Positions 15,785 to 24,792 of a stretch of DNA of 64,000 bases are shown here, in pieces. Within the stretch, counting starts at the first letter, position 1, and each line of letters starts with the position of its first letter. Position numbers and translations under genes: made by a program. Origin of the DNA: Rugamonas violacea (GTDB lineage: Bacteria > Pseudomonadota > Gammaproteobacteria > Burkholderiales > Burkholderiaceae_D); NCBI RefSeq assembly GCF_016461825.1, contig NZ_JAEMNU010000123.1, positions 114,310 through 178,309 of the forward strand. Direction: 5' to 3'. Below the pieces are notes generated by a model. That model was given only the letters and a program-made list of their open reading frames with translations, had not been told where the DNA came from and did no database searches.

Positions 15785-16828
15785 TTAGTAGATGGCCTTG
15801 CCCGAAGCGTCTTTCAGGTTGGCTTTCCAGGAGTCCTGCACCAGCTTGACGACGGTGGCCGGCAGCGGCACGTAGTCCAGTTCGACGGCGGAGGCGCCAC
15901 CGTTTTTGAAGGCCCAGTCGAAGAACTTCAGCACTTCCTTGCCTTTGGCGGCGTCGGCCTGGGCTTTGTGCATCAGGATGAAGGACACGCCGGTGATCGG
16001 CCAGGAGTTCTTGCCGGCCTGGTCGGTCAGCACCACGCCGAAGCCCGGGGTCTTGGTCCACTCGGCGCTGGCGGCGGCGGCCTTGAAGAAGTCGTCGTCA
16101 GGTTGCAGGAAGTTGCCGTCCTTGTTTTTCAGCTGGGTGTGTTGCATTTTGTTTTTCTTGGCGAAGGCCCACTCGACGTAGCCGATCGAACCCTTGATGC
16201 GCTGCACGTTGGCGGCGACGCCTTCGTTGCCCTTGCCGCCCACGCCCACCGCCCACTTGACGGCGGAACCGGCGCCGATCTTGGTTTTGAAGTCGGGGCT
16301 GGTTTTCGACAGGTAGTCGGTGAACAGGAAGGAGGTGCCCGAACCGTCGGCGCGGTGCACCACGGTGATTTCGGCGGCCGGCAGCTTGACGCCGGCGTTC
16401 AGCGCGGCGATCTCGGGCGCGTTCCACTGGGTGATCTTGCCCAGGTAGATGTCGGCGATGACCGGGCCGGTCAGTTTCAGCTGGCCCGGGGTGATGCCGT
16501 CCAGGTTGACCACGGTGACCACGCCGCCCATGATGGCGGGGAACTGCATCAGGCCCTCGGCGTCCAGCTCTTCCGCTTTGAGCGGCATGTCGGAGGCGCC
16601 GAAGTCGACGGTTTTGGCTTTGATTTGTTTGATGCCGGCGCCGGAGCCAACGGACTGATAGTTCAGGCCGTTGCCGGTTGCGGCTTTATACGACTCCGCC
16701 CATTTGGCGTAGATCGGGTATGGGAAGGTAGCGCCAGCGCCGGTCATGTCGGCTGCGGTGGCGGACGAGAATGCCATCACGGCGGCTGCGCCAACTACCA
16801 GGGAAGAGAACAACTGTTTCATACGCAT
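15785..16828 (-). CDS. pstS: phosphate ABC transporter substrate-binding protein PstS
   Basis: A 347-residue periplasmic phosphate-binding protein. Signal peptide MRMKQLFSSLVVGAAAVMAF...SATA is cut before ADMTGAGATFPYPIYAKW, the characteristic PstS N-terminus (phosphate-binding GAGATFP). Further conserved blocks are YQSVGSGAGI, FGASDMPL and the phosphate-binding RADGSGTSFLFTDYL. It is the first gene of the pst-pho operon and has a Pho box upstream on the minus strand. Confidence 0.97.
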   Translation of the reverse strand: MRMKQLFSSLVVGAAAVMAFSSATAADMTGAGATFPYPIYAKWAESYKAATGNGLNYQSVGSGAGIKQIKAKTVDFGASDMPLKAEELDAEGLMQFPAIMGGVVTVVNLDGITPGQLKLTGPVIADIYLGKITQWNAPEIAALNAGVKLPAAEITVVHRADGSGTSFLFTDYLSKTSPDFKTKIGAGSAVKWAVGVGGKGNEGVAANVQRIKGSIGYVEWAFAKKNKMQHTQLKNKDGNFLQPDDDFFKAAAASAEWTKTPGFGVVLTDQAGKNSWPITGVSFILMHKAQADAAKGKEVLKFFDWAFKNGGASAVELDYVPLPATVVKLVQDSWKANLKDASGKAIY

Positions 16829-16887
16829 ATCAAGTCCTTTTGATTTGATTATCCGGGGTTGGGATGCTGCGCAGTCTACCGGCCAAA

Positions 16888-16906
16888 TATGACAGGTTTA
16901 TGACAT
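16888..16906 (-). promoter_or_regulatory. Pho box upstream of pstS
   Basis: On the minus strand the sequence is ATGTCATAAACCTGTCATA: two TGTCATA repeats separated by four bases, matching the PhoB consensus CTGTCATAAA-CTGTCA. It lies about 60 bases upstream of the pstS ATG, so PhoB-phosphate can activate the pst-pho operon. Confidence 0.88.
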
Positions 16907-16998
16907 CGTCGAGATTTGTCGAAAACAGCGTTTTAGCCCGTTTCCCATTCTACGCTTGTCATAATTGCCCCCTCGTTTCGGGCATTTATGACAGACTA

Positions 16999-17016
16999 TG
17001 TCACGAACTTGTCATA
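16999..17016 (+). promoter_or_regulatory. Pho box upstream of ppk1
   Basis: On the plus strand TGTCACG and TGTCATA are spaced by AACT, the 11-base periodicity of a Pho box, about 85 bases before ppk1. Further half-sites (TATGACAG near 16988 and TTGACATC near 17018) surround it. This implies that ppk1 is also under PhoB control. Confidence 0.7.
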
Positions 17017-17100
17017 TTTGACATCTACACTACGACACTATCAATATGTCTTGTGTATTCAGGCTAGAATTAGCTATCCGTTAAAGTGATTAAATACACC

Positions 17101-19197
17101 ATGAAGCCTGATCTGCGTGTGGACGTGACCAAAAACAGCATCTTTCTCGACCGGGAACTGTCCCAACTAATGTTCAACCGGCGCGTGCTCGCGCAGGCCG
17201 AGGACAAAGCCCTGCCCCTGCTCGAACGTCTACGCTACCTATGCATCGCCAGCAGCAACCTCGACGAATTCTTCGAAGTGCGCGTGGCCAGCCTGTTGGC
17301 CGCCGCCAGCGTCGACGGCGCCTTGTCCGAGCACCCGGCCCTGGTGGCCACGCTGAGCCGCATCAGCAACGAGTGCCACGACCTGGTGGCGCATCAATAC
17401 GAAATCCTCAACCAGGAAGTGCTGCCCCAATTGCAGGCCAAGGGCGTCCATCTGGTGCGCCACAACGAACGCAACGACGCCCAGCGCGCCTGGGTCAAGG
17501 AATACTTCGAGCGCGAGGTGCGCCCGCTGCTGACGCCGATCGGCCTCGACCCGGCCCACCCCTTCCCGCAGGTCGTCAACAAGAGTCTGAACTTCATCGT
17601 CGCCCTGTCCGGCAAGGACGCCTTCGGCCGCGGCACGGCGATCGCCATCGTCAAGGCGCCGCGCGTGCTGCCGCGGGTGATCCGCCTGCCCGACCACTTG
17701 TCGAAGAGCGGCGGCGTCTCGTTCTGCCTGCTGTCGTCGATCATCCACGCGCATATATCCGACCTGTTCGCCGGCCGCGAGGTGCTGGCCTACTCGCAGT
17801 TCCGCGTCACCCGCGACAGCGACCTGTGGGTCGACGAGGACGAGGTCAAAAACCTGCGCCAGGCCCTCAAAGGCGAGCTGCAGGGCCGCCAGTTCGGCAC
17901 CTCGGTGCGGCTGGAGGTGGCCAAGAACTGCCCGCCGGAGCTGTCGCAGTTCCTGCTCGACCAGTTCGGCCTCGACCAGAGCCGGCTGTACGCCGTCAAC
18001 GGCCCGGTCAACCTGGTGCGCCTGACCGAGCTGATCGACCATGTCAACCAGCCCAGCCTGCGCTTCGAACCCTTCTTCCCCGGCTTCGCGCCGAAGAACC
18101 CGGGCCAGGACATCTTCGGCGCGCTGAAGAAGCAGGATATCTTGCTGCACCACCCCTACCAGTCGTTCCAGACGGTGATCGACTTCATCCGCAGCGCCGC
18201 GCACGACCCGGCGGTGGTGGCGATCAAGCAGACCATCTACCGCACCGGCATGAACTCGGACCTGATGGACTCGCTGATCACGGCGGCGCGCCAGGGCAAG
18301 GAGGTCACCGTCATCGTCGAGCTGAAGGCGCGCTTCGACGAAGAGGCCAACATCAACTGGGCCGACCGGCTGGAACAGGCCGGCGCCCAGGTGGTGTATG
18401 GCGTGGTCGGCCTGAAGACCCACGCCAAGCTGGCCCTGGTGATCCGCCGCGAGGAAGGCGAGCTGCGCTTCTACGCCCACCTCGGCACCGGCAACTACCA
18501 CCCGACCACCACCAAGCTGTACACCGACTTCGGCCTGCTGACCTGCCACCCCGGCCTGGCGATCGAGGTCAACGAGGTGTTCATCCACCTGACCAGCCTG
18601 ACCAAGCCGCACAAGTTGGAACACCTGTGGCTGGCGCCGTTCGCGCTGCAGAACGAGATCATCAAGGCGATCCGCAACGAGGCGCGCATCGCCCGCGCCG
18701 GCCGGCCCGGACGGATTATTGTTAAAATAAATGCACTGGTCGACGAGTCGGTGATCCGCGCGCTGTACGCGGCGTCGAAGGACGGCGTCAAGATCGACCT
18801 GATCGTGCGCGGCGCCTGCACCCTGCGCCCCGGCGTGCCCGGCCTGTCGGACAACATCCGGGTGCGCTCGATCATCGGCCGCTTCCTCGAACACAGCCGG
18901 ATTTATTATTTCCGCAACGATTTGGCGCACGACGTCATGCTGGCCAGCGCCGACTGGATGAGCCGCAACCTGTTCCGCCGCATCGAGGTGGCCTTCCCGG
19001 TGCTGGACCGCACGCTGAAACGGCGCGTCATCGCCGAGGGCCTGAACCCTTATTTGAAGGACAACAACAACTCCTGGGAGCTGGAAGCGGACGGCCAATA
19101 CCAGCGGCGCAAGCCGCGCGCCAAGCAGGCCGCCTTCAGCGCCCAGCACTACCTGATGCAAGCGCTGGGCACGCCCAGCAACGAGAGCGGCGACTGA
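17101..19197 (+). CDS. ppk1: polyphosphate kinase 1
   Basis: PPK1 polymerises the ATP gamma-phosphate into polyphosphate. The 698-residue protein (from ATG 17101; a GTG at 17086 would add five residues, and neither start has a clear Shine-Dalgarno sequence) begins with the N domain FLDRELSQLMFNRRVLAQA. It contains the HKD-like catalytic blocks with the autophosphorylated His in YGVVGLKTHAKLALV and the second site near RSIIGRFLEHSRIYYF. SADWMSRNLFRRIEVAFPV near the end is also family-typical. It diverges from pstS and is followed by sixA, linking phosphate uptake to storage. Confidence 0.97.
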   Translation: MKPDLRVDVTKNSIFLDRELSQLMFNRRVLAQAEDKALPLLERLRYLCIASSNLDEFFEVRVASLLAAASVDGALSEHPALVATLSRISNECHDLVAHQYEILNQEVLPQLQAKGVHLVRHNERNDAQRAWVKEYFEREVRPLLTPIGLDPAHPFPQVVNKSLNFIVALSGKDAFGRGTAIAIVKAPRVLPRVIRLPDHLSKSGGVSFCLLSSIIHAHISDLFAGREVLAYSQFRVTRDSDLWVDEDEVKNLRQALKGELQGRQFGTSVRLEVAKNCPPELSQFLLDQFGLDQSRLYAVNGPVNLVRLTELIDHVNQPSLRFEPFFPGFAPKNPGQDIFGALKKQDILLHHPYQSFQTVIDFIRSAAHDPAVVAIKQTIYRTGMNSDLMDSLITAARQGKEVTVIVELKARFDEEANINWADRLEQAGAQVVYGVVGLKTHAKLALVIRREEGELRFYAHLGTGNYHPTTTKLYTDFGLLTCHPGLAIEVNEVFIHLTSLTKPHKLEHLWLAPFALQNEIIKAIRNEARIARAGRPGRIIVKINALVDESVIRALYAASKDGVKIDLIVRGACTLRPGVPGLSDNIRVRSIIGRFLEHSRIYYFRNDLAHDVMLASADWMSRNLFRRIEVAFPVLDRTLKRRVIAEGLNPYLKDNNNSWELEADGQYQRRKPRAKQAAFSAQHYLMQALGTPSNESGD

Positions 19198-19256
19198 GAG
19201 TGCGCCATCCAGCAGATCATCTTTTGCCGCGTCGCATACGATAACAGGAGAAAAGC

Positions 19257-19724
19257 ATGGATCTCATCTTGTGGCGTCACGCCGAGGCCGAGGACGCGGC
19301 GGCCGGCCAGACCGACCTGGAGCGCGCGCTGACCGTCAAAGGCCAGAAGCAGGCGCGCCGCATGGGTCAGTGGCTGGCCTCGCAACTGCCCGACAGCTGC
19401 CGGGTGCTGGTCAGCCCGGCGCTGCGCACCTTGCAGACGGCCGAGCCGCTGGGCCGCAAATTCAAGATCCACCCGGACCTGGCGCCGGGCGCCGATCCGG
19501 AGGACATCCTGCGCGCCGCCAACTGGCCGGGCGCCAAGGAATCGGTGCTGGTGATCGGCCACCAGCCGACCCTGGGCCAGGCGGCGGCGCTGTTGATGAC
19601 CGGCGAGGAGCTCGACTGGGACATCCGCAAAGCCAGCGCCTGGTGGTTCGCCCAGCGCGACCCGGGCGACCCGGGCAGCCTGTACCTAAAGGCGGTAATG
19701 GCCGCCGACCTGGTCGTCAAATAG
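19257..19724 (+). CDS. sixA: SixA-type phosphohistidine phosphatase
   Basis: A 155-residue histidine-phosphatase-superfamily protein. MDLILWRHAEAED carries the RHA motif with catalytic His8, and the distal His is in VLVIGHQPTLGQ. The small size without an extra cap domain is typical of SixA, which removes phosphate from His in phosphorelay or PTS proteins. It follows ppk1 by 59 bases on the same strand and is probably cotranscribed; this pairing is common in betaproteobacteria. Confidence 0.88.
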   Translation: MDLILWRHAEAEDAAAGQTDLERALTVKGQKQARRMGQWLASQLPDSCRVLVSPALRTLQTAEPLGRKFKIHPDLAPGADPEDILRAANWPGAKESVLVIGHQPTLGQAAALLMTGEELDWDIRKASAWWFAQRDPGDPGSLYLKAVMAADLVVK

Positions 19725-19825
19725 GACGGTCTGAACTGGGTTGAGCTTGCAAAGCGGTAACCATCTGCTAGAGTGAAACTGTACCAACTCTAGGGAGCGG
19801 CCGTCGCAAGGCGACTGATATCATT

Positions 19826-19942
19826 ATGTTCACCCTGCTCACCATCGGCATTTTCGGCGGCATGATCGCGCTGGTTATTTATGAGCTCGTCGAAGAGCTG
19901 CGTGGGAGTAATACCAAACTAATCGACCGCTATCACGAATAG
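19826..19942 (+). CDS. small single-pass membrane protein (38 aa)
   Basis: A short frame encodes MFTLLTIGIFGGMIALVIYE followed by LVEELRGSNTKLIDRYHE: one hydrophobic helix and a charged C-terminal tail. TTGCAA (19747-19752) and TAGAGT (19769-19774) with 16 bases between them could be its promoter, and a strong hairpin follows the stop. The Shine-Dalgarno sequence is weak (AAGG about 14 bases upstream). Promoter, frame and terminator together suggest a real small gene of unknown function. Confidence 0.5.
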   Translation: MFTLLTIGIFGGMIALVIYELVEELRGSNTKLIDRYHE

Positions 19943-19964
19943 CCATCGGCTTCGCCTGGAAGCC

Positions 19965-20013
19965 AAGGCGGCAGTGGCGGCATCCCGCGGGATGTCGGCA
20001 CCGCCGCCTTTTT
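19965..20013 (+). terminator. intrinsic terminator after the small membrane gene
   Basis: A long imperfect stem (AAGGCGGC...GCATCCC paired with GGGATGT...GCCGCCTT, three mismatches) is followed by TTTTT. It lies just past the 38-residue gene and faces the convergent end of the potF-like gene, so it may serve both strands. Confidence 0.75.
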
Positions 20014-20038
20014 GGTTTTTATGGCAAGCGCAAGCGGC

Positions 20039-21178
20039 CTACACGCCCGTCTTGAACTTGGTGTAGATGCGGGTGATCGAACGGCGGATGTCGGCCGGCA
20101 CCGCCTCCGGCGCGGCCATGCGCTGCTTGTCGGCGTCGGACAGGAAGACCTTCTTGTTCTCGGCGATATCCTTGCGCACGAACTTGACGCTGGCCGTGTT
20201 GGGGTTGGCGTAGAACACCTTGTTGCTCAAGCTGGCGTGCACCTGCGGCCGCAGGATGTAGTTGATCCACAGGTGGGCGTTGTTCGGGTGCGGCGCGTCG
20301 GCCGGGATGGCCATGGTGTCGAACATCAGCGCGGCGGCCGTCTTCGGCAGCAGCACCTCGATCACGTTGCCGTTCTTGGCGTCGATGGCGCGCTGGCGGG
20401 CGATGTTGATGTCGCCCGACCAACCCATCGCCACGCAGACGGCGCCGTTGGCCATGTCGTTGATGTAGCCGGACGAGCTGAACAAGGTAATGTACGGACG
20501 CACGGTCTGCAGCAGCTTGCCCGCCTCGGTGTAGTCGGCGGCGCTTTTCGAGTAGGCCGGCTTGCCCAGGTACATCAGCGCGGCCGGCAGCACCTCGGAC
20601 GGCGAATCGAGGAAGGAGACGCCGCAGGACTTCAGCTTGGCGGCATATTTCGGATTGAAGATCAGGTCCCAGGCGTTGTCCGGCATCGGCAAATCGCCCA
20701 GCGCGGCCTTGACCTTGGCGACGTTGATGCCGACCGTGGTGTAACCCCACAGCCAGTCGACCAGGTAGTCGTTGTTCGGATCGATCTTGGCCAGCTTGGC
20801 CTGGATCGACGGGTCGAGGTTGGCCAGGTTGCTCAGTTTCGACTTGTCCAGCTTGCGCAGCAGCTTGGCGTCGATCTGCAAACGCGCCCATGGCGCCGTC
20901 GGCACGACGACGTCGTAGCCCGACTTGCCGGCGACCAGCTTGGAGTTGAGGATCTCGTTGTTGTCGAACAGATCATAACGGACCTTGATGCCGGTCTCTT
21001 TTTCGAAATTCTTGACCGTGTCGTCGGCGATGTAGTCCGACCAGTTGTAGATGTTGAGGACCTTCTCCTCCTGCGCCTGGGCCACTGCCGTGCCGGCCGT
21101 CAGGGCCGCCGCAACGGCCAGCGCGGCAGCCGCCGCCAGATGTGCCGCCACCCGCTTGTTGATACGCTTGTCCGCCAT
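20039..21178 (-). CDS. potF: polyamine ABC transporter substrate-binding protein (PotF/PotD family)
   Basis: A 379-residue periplasmic binding protein. The signal peptide runs through AAALTAGTAVAQA. KVLNIYNWSDYIADDTVKNF is the hallmark start of putrescine/spermidine-binding proteins, and YDVVVPTAPWARLQ, LVDWLWGYTTVGIN and SGDINIARQRA are conserved family blocks. No transporter ATPase or permease genes are adjacent, so it must work with components encoded elsewhere, or be a sensor-type binding protein. PotF (putrescine) is favoured over PotD, but ligand specificity cannot be decided here. Confidence 0.85.
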   Translation of the reverse strand: MADKRINKRVAAHLAAAAALAVAAALTAGTAVAQAQEEKVLNIYNWSDYIADDTVKNFEKETGIKVRYDLFDNNEILNSKLVAGKSGYDVVVPTAPWARLQIDAKLLRKLDKSKLSNLANLDPSIQAKLAKIDPNNDYLVDWLWGYTTVGINVAKVKAALGDLPMPDNAWDLIFNPKYAAKLKSCGVSFLDSPSEVLPAALMYLGKPAYSKSAADYTEAGKLLQTVRPYITLFSSSGYINDMANGAVCVAMGWSGDINIARQRAIDAKNGNVIEVLLPKTAAALMFDTMAIPADAPHPNNAHLWINYILRPQVHASLSNKVFYANPNTASVKFVRKDIAENKKVFLSDADKQRMAAPEAVPADIRRSITRIYTKFKTGV

Positions 21179-21344
21179 GGTCCCGCCTCCCGAAGAATGG
21201 AAATTCTACACAAGGCGTGATGATCGGACATTGTAGCCAGCTTGGCAAGCGCCGAGCGCAGGCGGACTGGCGCGGCCGGTGCAAGGCCCGGCCCGCGCCG
21301 CGCCGAACCGGCCCGGCGCGCCGGCCGCTGCCGGGCGCGGCGAC

Positions 21345-22697
21345 TCAGGCCAGCATGTCGAACAAGGAGGTGGGCGCGCCGCCGCCGGCCGCGCCGGTTT
21401 GCGCCTGCTGGGTATACATCGCCACCAGGGCGTTGGCCTGCGCCGTCAGCGCCTTGGTCATCTGCGCCTTCTTGCTGTTCAGGCTGGTGATCTCCTTGCC
21501 GATCGACAGCGCCTCTTTGCGGATGGTGCTGTCGTTGCCGGTCAGCGCAGTGATCTTGCTGGCCAGCTGGTCGGCGATGCCCTTGCCGTCGTTGCTGAAC
21601 AACTTGCCCACCGTGCCGGCGTCGGCCGCCAGCGCGCTGGTGAGTTTCTTCTCGTCCAGCTTCAGGCTGCCGTTGGCCTCCAGCGTGACGCCGGCATTGT
21701 TCAAGGCCGCCACCGAAACGCCGTTACCGCCCGTCTTGAGCAGCTGCGACAGCTGGCCGCTGGCCTGGCCCAAGGCCCGGTCGGACTTCAAGTCGCCCTT
21801 CTGCAGCGCCTGCAGCTTGTCGTTCAGTTCGTTGTAGGCGGCGACGAAGGCGCGCACGTTCTTGCCGATCTGCGCCGGGTCCTGGGCGATCAGCACGTCG
21901 GTCTTGCCCTTCGCGCCCAGGGTCAGCGTGGCGCCCTCGATGGCCTTGTCCAGCGTGTTGCTGGCGCTCTTGATCTCCTTGCCGTTCACGCTCAGCAAGG
22001 CGTCCTGGGCGACTGCGCCCTCCTTCATGTTTTTCGTGCCGGCCGGGTTGTAGGCCAGCAGGTCCTTGACGGCGGCGTCGCCGCTGACGCTGATGCGCAT
22101 GCTGTGCTCGGCGCCGCTCTGGCCGGCGATCGACAGCGCGTAGCCGTTGCCGCTCTTGACCACCTTGGCGTCGACGCCGGCCTCGCGGAAGGCGGCGGCG
22201 ATGCCGTCGAGGGTGTTGTTCTTGCTGTCGATGGTGATGCTCTTGCCGGCGCCCACCGGGGTGAAACTCTTCTCGTCGGCGTTGCCGAACTCGATTTTGA
22301 CGGTGGCCGGCGCGCCGGTGCCGATCTTGCCCGCGCTGTTGACCAGCATGTCGCTGGTCAGCAGTTGGCCCTGCGCCAGCTGCTTGACGTCGACGGCATA
22401 AGTGCCGGCCTTGGCGCCGCCGCTCACGCTGGCCGTCAACACGCCCTTGGTGCTGCTGGTGGCGCTGGTGTTCAGGCCGTTGCCGGCCAGGCCGGCGGCG
22501 ACGTTCTTGAAGCTCGCCAGCGCGCTCTGCAACTGGCCCAGACCGGACAGCTTGGCCTGGTCGCGCGTCAAAGTGGTGTTGAGTTTGGCGACGCCGCTGT
22601 TCTGCGTAGCCATGGTCCGCTCGACCCGGGCGTAGACATCGGCGGTGGCGGCGGTGCCGGCGTAGTTGCCGGCGGAGAGGGCGGAAGAAGTAACCAT
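21345..22697 (-). CDS. fliD: FliD-like flagellar filament cap protein
   Basis: A 450-residue FliD/HAP2-type protein. The N-terminal coiled region (TMATQNSGVAKLNTTLTRDQ then AKLSGLGQLQSALASFKNVA) and GTYAVDVKQLAQGQLLTS match FliD_N. FVAAYNELNDKLQALQKGDL and a C-terminal coiled coil ending SLFDMLA match FliD_C. FliD caps the growing filament and folds flagellin. The gene stands alone here, away from any flagellar cluster and from fliS, so it may be a paralogue. The start at MVTSSALSAG is preferred over an upstream Met. Confidence 0.75.
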   Translation of the reverse strand: MVTSSALSAGNYAGTAATADVYARVERTMATQNSGVAKLNTTLTRDQAKLSGLGQLQSALASFKNVAAGLAGNGLNTSATSSTKGVLTASVSGGAKAGTYAVDVKQLAQGQLLTSDMLVNSAGKIGTGAPATVKIEFGNADEKSFTPVGAGKSITIDSKNNTLDGIAAAFREAGVDAKVVKSGNGYALSIAGQSGAEHSMRISVSGDAAVKDLLAYNPAGTKNMKEGAVAQDALLSVNGKEIKSASNTLDKAIEGATLTLGAKGKTDVLIAQDPAQIGKNVRAFVAAYNELNDKLQALQKGDLKSDRALGQASGQLSQLLKTGGNGVSVAALNNAGVTLEANGSLKLDEKKLTSALAADAGTVGKLFSNDGKGIADQLASKITALTGNDSTIRKEALSIGKEITSLNSKKAQMTKALTAQANALVAMYTQQAQTGAAGGGAPTSLFDMLA

Positions 22698-22906
22698 GAT
22701 GTGCGCGTCCAATTCGGTGGCGCGGCCGGATCGCGGCGGCGCGGTATTGTCACGAGCCGGGCGTGACAGGGAGTCGGCGCGGACGCCGGCCTCGGCTCTT
22801 CAAGTTGCCTATTATCCACGATTGCCGAAATTTTAAAACGCCGAACAAAGGGTCTTTTACCGCCCTGCCCCGCGCCGCCGGCAGCTCGACGGGGCGGGCG
22901 GCGCAG

Positions 22907-23221
22907 TCAGCGGAGGAACTTGGTGATCGACGCCAGGGTCGGCTGGTCCAGGTTCGAGAACTGGTAGCCGATCTTGAAATGGTCGCCGCTGAAGATGCAA
23001 TAACTCACTTTCGAGCGACAAGTCATGATCTGCGCCTTGCCGTCGAGGAAAAGCTCGAACATCACCTGGCCCATCTGGCCGACCGCCAGCTTGCTGTCGA
23101 AGGTGATCGACATGCCGCTGGCGCCGATGTCGAGCGTGCGCCCCTGCGCCGGCGGCGCGCCGTCCATCACCACGACGGCCTTGGAGCGCATGATCTTACG
23201 CGCCGCTGATCTGTGATCCAC
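22907..23221 (-). CDS. PilZ-domain protein
   Basis: An approximately 104-residue single-domain protein. RKIMRSKAVV supplies the R-x-x-x-R half and LDIGASGMSI the (D/N)-x-S-x-x-G-like half of the c-di-GMP site, followed by a beta-barrel pattern (GQVMFELFLDGKAQIMTCRS). The second motif reads D-x-G-x-S-G, slightly off consensus, so binding is likely but not certain. Starts at GTG (23221) or TTG (23227) are possible; no good Shine-Dalgarno sequence decides. Its position next to fliD hints at motility or surface control. Confidence 0.75.
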   Translation of the reverse strand: MDHRSAARKIMRSKAVVVMDGAPPAQGRTLDIGASGMSITFDSKLAVGQMGQVMFELFLDGKAQIMTCRSKVSYCIFSGDHFKIGYQFSNLDQPTLASITKFLR

Positions 23222-23405
23222 TAACAATTTTCAATCCGATACGGTAGCAAAATGAAAGAATCCTGCGCTCTATTGGGATACAACACAGCGCACACCAAAC
23301 CGTCCGGACGCGGCGTATCGCAGCTGCCCGGTTACTCTACGATTTTACCGCGCAATGCGCCTTGATGCGCATCGCCAAAACATCGCCGCAGATTCTATCA
23401 CCGCA

Positions 23406-24785
23406 TCACTGGTGTTCGCGCAGCTTATTGAAGGCATCGTCGATGCGCTCGACGGCGATGATGGTCATGCCCTCGATCGGCGTCTTCGGCGCGTTGGCCT
23501 TGGGGATCATGGCCAGCTTGAAGCCCAGCTTGGCCGCCTCGCGCAGGCGCTCCTGGCCGCGCGGCGCCGGACGGATCTCGCCGGCCAGGCCGACCTCGCC
23601 GAACACCACGAAGCCGCTCGGCAAAGCCTTGTTGCGCATCGACGAGTTGATCGCCAGCAGCACGGCCAAATCGGCCGCCGGCTCGGTGATCTTGACGCCG
23701 CCGACGGCGTTGATGAAGACATCCTGGTCGAAGGCGGCGATGCCGGCGTGGCGGTGCAGCACCGCCAGCAGCATGGCCAGGCGGTTCTGCTCCAGGCCGA
23801 CCGACAGGCGGCGCGCGTTGGGCAGGTGGCTGGTGTCGACCAGCGCCTGGATCTCCACCAGCAGCGGCCGGGTGCCCTCCTGGGTCACCATCACGCAGGA
23901 GCCGGGCACCTGGCTGTCGTGCTGCGAGAGGAACAGCGCCGACGGATTGGACACCCCCTTCAAGCCCTTCTCGGTCATGGCGAACACGCCCAGCTCGTTG
24001 ACGGCGCCGAAACGGTTCTTGATGGCGCGCACCAGGCGGAAGCTGGAATGGCTGTCGCCCTCGAAATACAGCACGGTGTCGACGATGTGCTCCAGCACGC
24101 GCGGGCCGGCCAGCGCGCCCTCCTTGGTGACGTGGCCGACCAGGATGATGGTGATGCCGGTCTGCTTGGCCACCCGGGTCAGCTGGGCGGCGCACTCGCG
24201 CACCTGGGCCACCGAGCCGGGCGCCGAACTGAGCGCGTCCGAATACACGGTCTGGATCGAGTCGATCACCGCCACCTGCGGTTTCAGCTCGGCCAAGGTG
24301 CCGAGGATCTTCTCCAGTTGTATCTCCGCCTGCAACTTCAAGTCCTTGGCGTCGATCAGCAGGCGCTTGGCGCGCAGCGCGATCTGCGCGCCGGACTCCT
24401 CGCCGCTGACATACAGCACGCTCTTGTGATGCGAGAGGTTGGCCAGCGCCTGCAGCAGCAGGGTCGACTTGCCGATGCCGGGGTCGCCGCCGATCAGCAC
24501 CACGCCGCCGGCCACCAGGCCGCCGCCGAGCACCCGGTCGAACTCCTCGATGCCGGTGCCGAAGCGCGGCACGTCGACCGCGTCGATGTCGGCCAGCGAC
24601 AGCACCGGCGCGGTCTGCGCCAGCGCCATGTGCTGCGGATTCGAATAGCGGTTCTGCCCCGCGCTCTCGACCACCGTCTCCAGCATGGTGTTCCACTGCT
24701 GGCAGGCGGCGCACTGGCCGGTCCACTTGTTGCTGGTGGCGCCGCAGTCGCTGCAGGTGTAATTGGTTTTCGCCTTGGTCGCCAT
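23406..24785 (-). CDS. radA: DNA repair protein RadA
   Basis: A 459-residue RecA-like ATPase that promotes branch migration in recombination. It has an N-terminal four-cysteine zinc finger (CSDCGATSNKWTGQCAAC), Walker A GGDPGIGKSTLLLQ, the RadA-specific KNRFG motif (IKNRFGAVNELGVFAM) and a C-terminal Lon-protease-like domain (INSSMRNKALPSGFVVFGEV). The length is normal. It lies 7 bases after alr on the same strand, so the two are probably cotranscribed. Confidence 0.97.
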   Translation of the reverse strand: MATKAKTNYTCSDCGATSNKWTGQCAACQQWNTMLETVVESAGQNRYSNPQHMALAQTAPVLSLADIDAVDVPRFGTGIEEFDRVLGGGLVAGGVVLIGGDPGIGKSTLLLQALANLSHHKSVLYVSGEESGAQIALRAKRLLIDAKDLKLQAEIQLEKILGTLAELKPQVAVIDSIQTVYSDALSSAPGSVAQVRECAAQLTRVAKQTGITIILVGHVTKEGALAGPRVLEHIVDTVLYFEGDSHSSFRLVRAIKNRFGAVNELGVFAMTEKGLKGVSNPSALFLSQHDSQVPGSCVMVTQEGTRPLLVEIQALVDTSHLPNARRLSVGLEQNRLAMLLAVLHRHAGIAAFDQDVFINAVGGVKITEPAADLAVLLAINSSMRNKALPSGFVVFGEVGLAGEIRPAPRGQERLREAAKLGFKLAMIPKANAPKTPIEGMTIIAVERIDDAFNKLREHQ

Positions 24786-24792
24786 CGCCGCC

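Noticed and set aside
17239..19161. A 640-codon minus-strand frame inside ppk1
   Set aside because: Shadow of a well-conserved gene; composition is that of an antisense frame.
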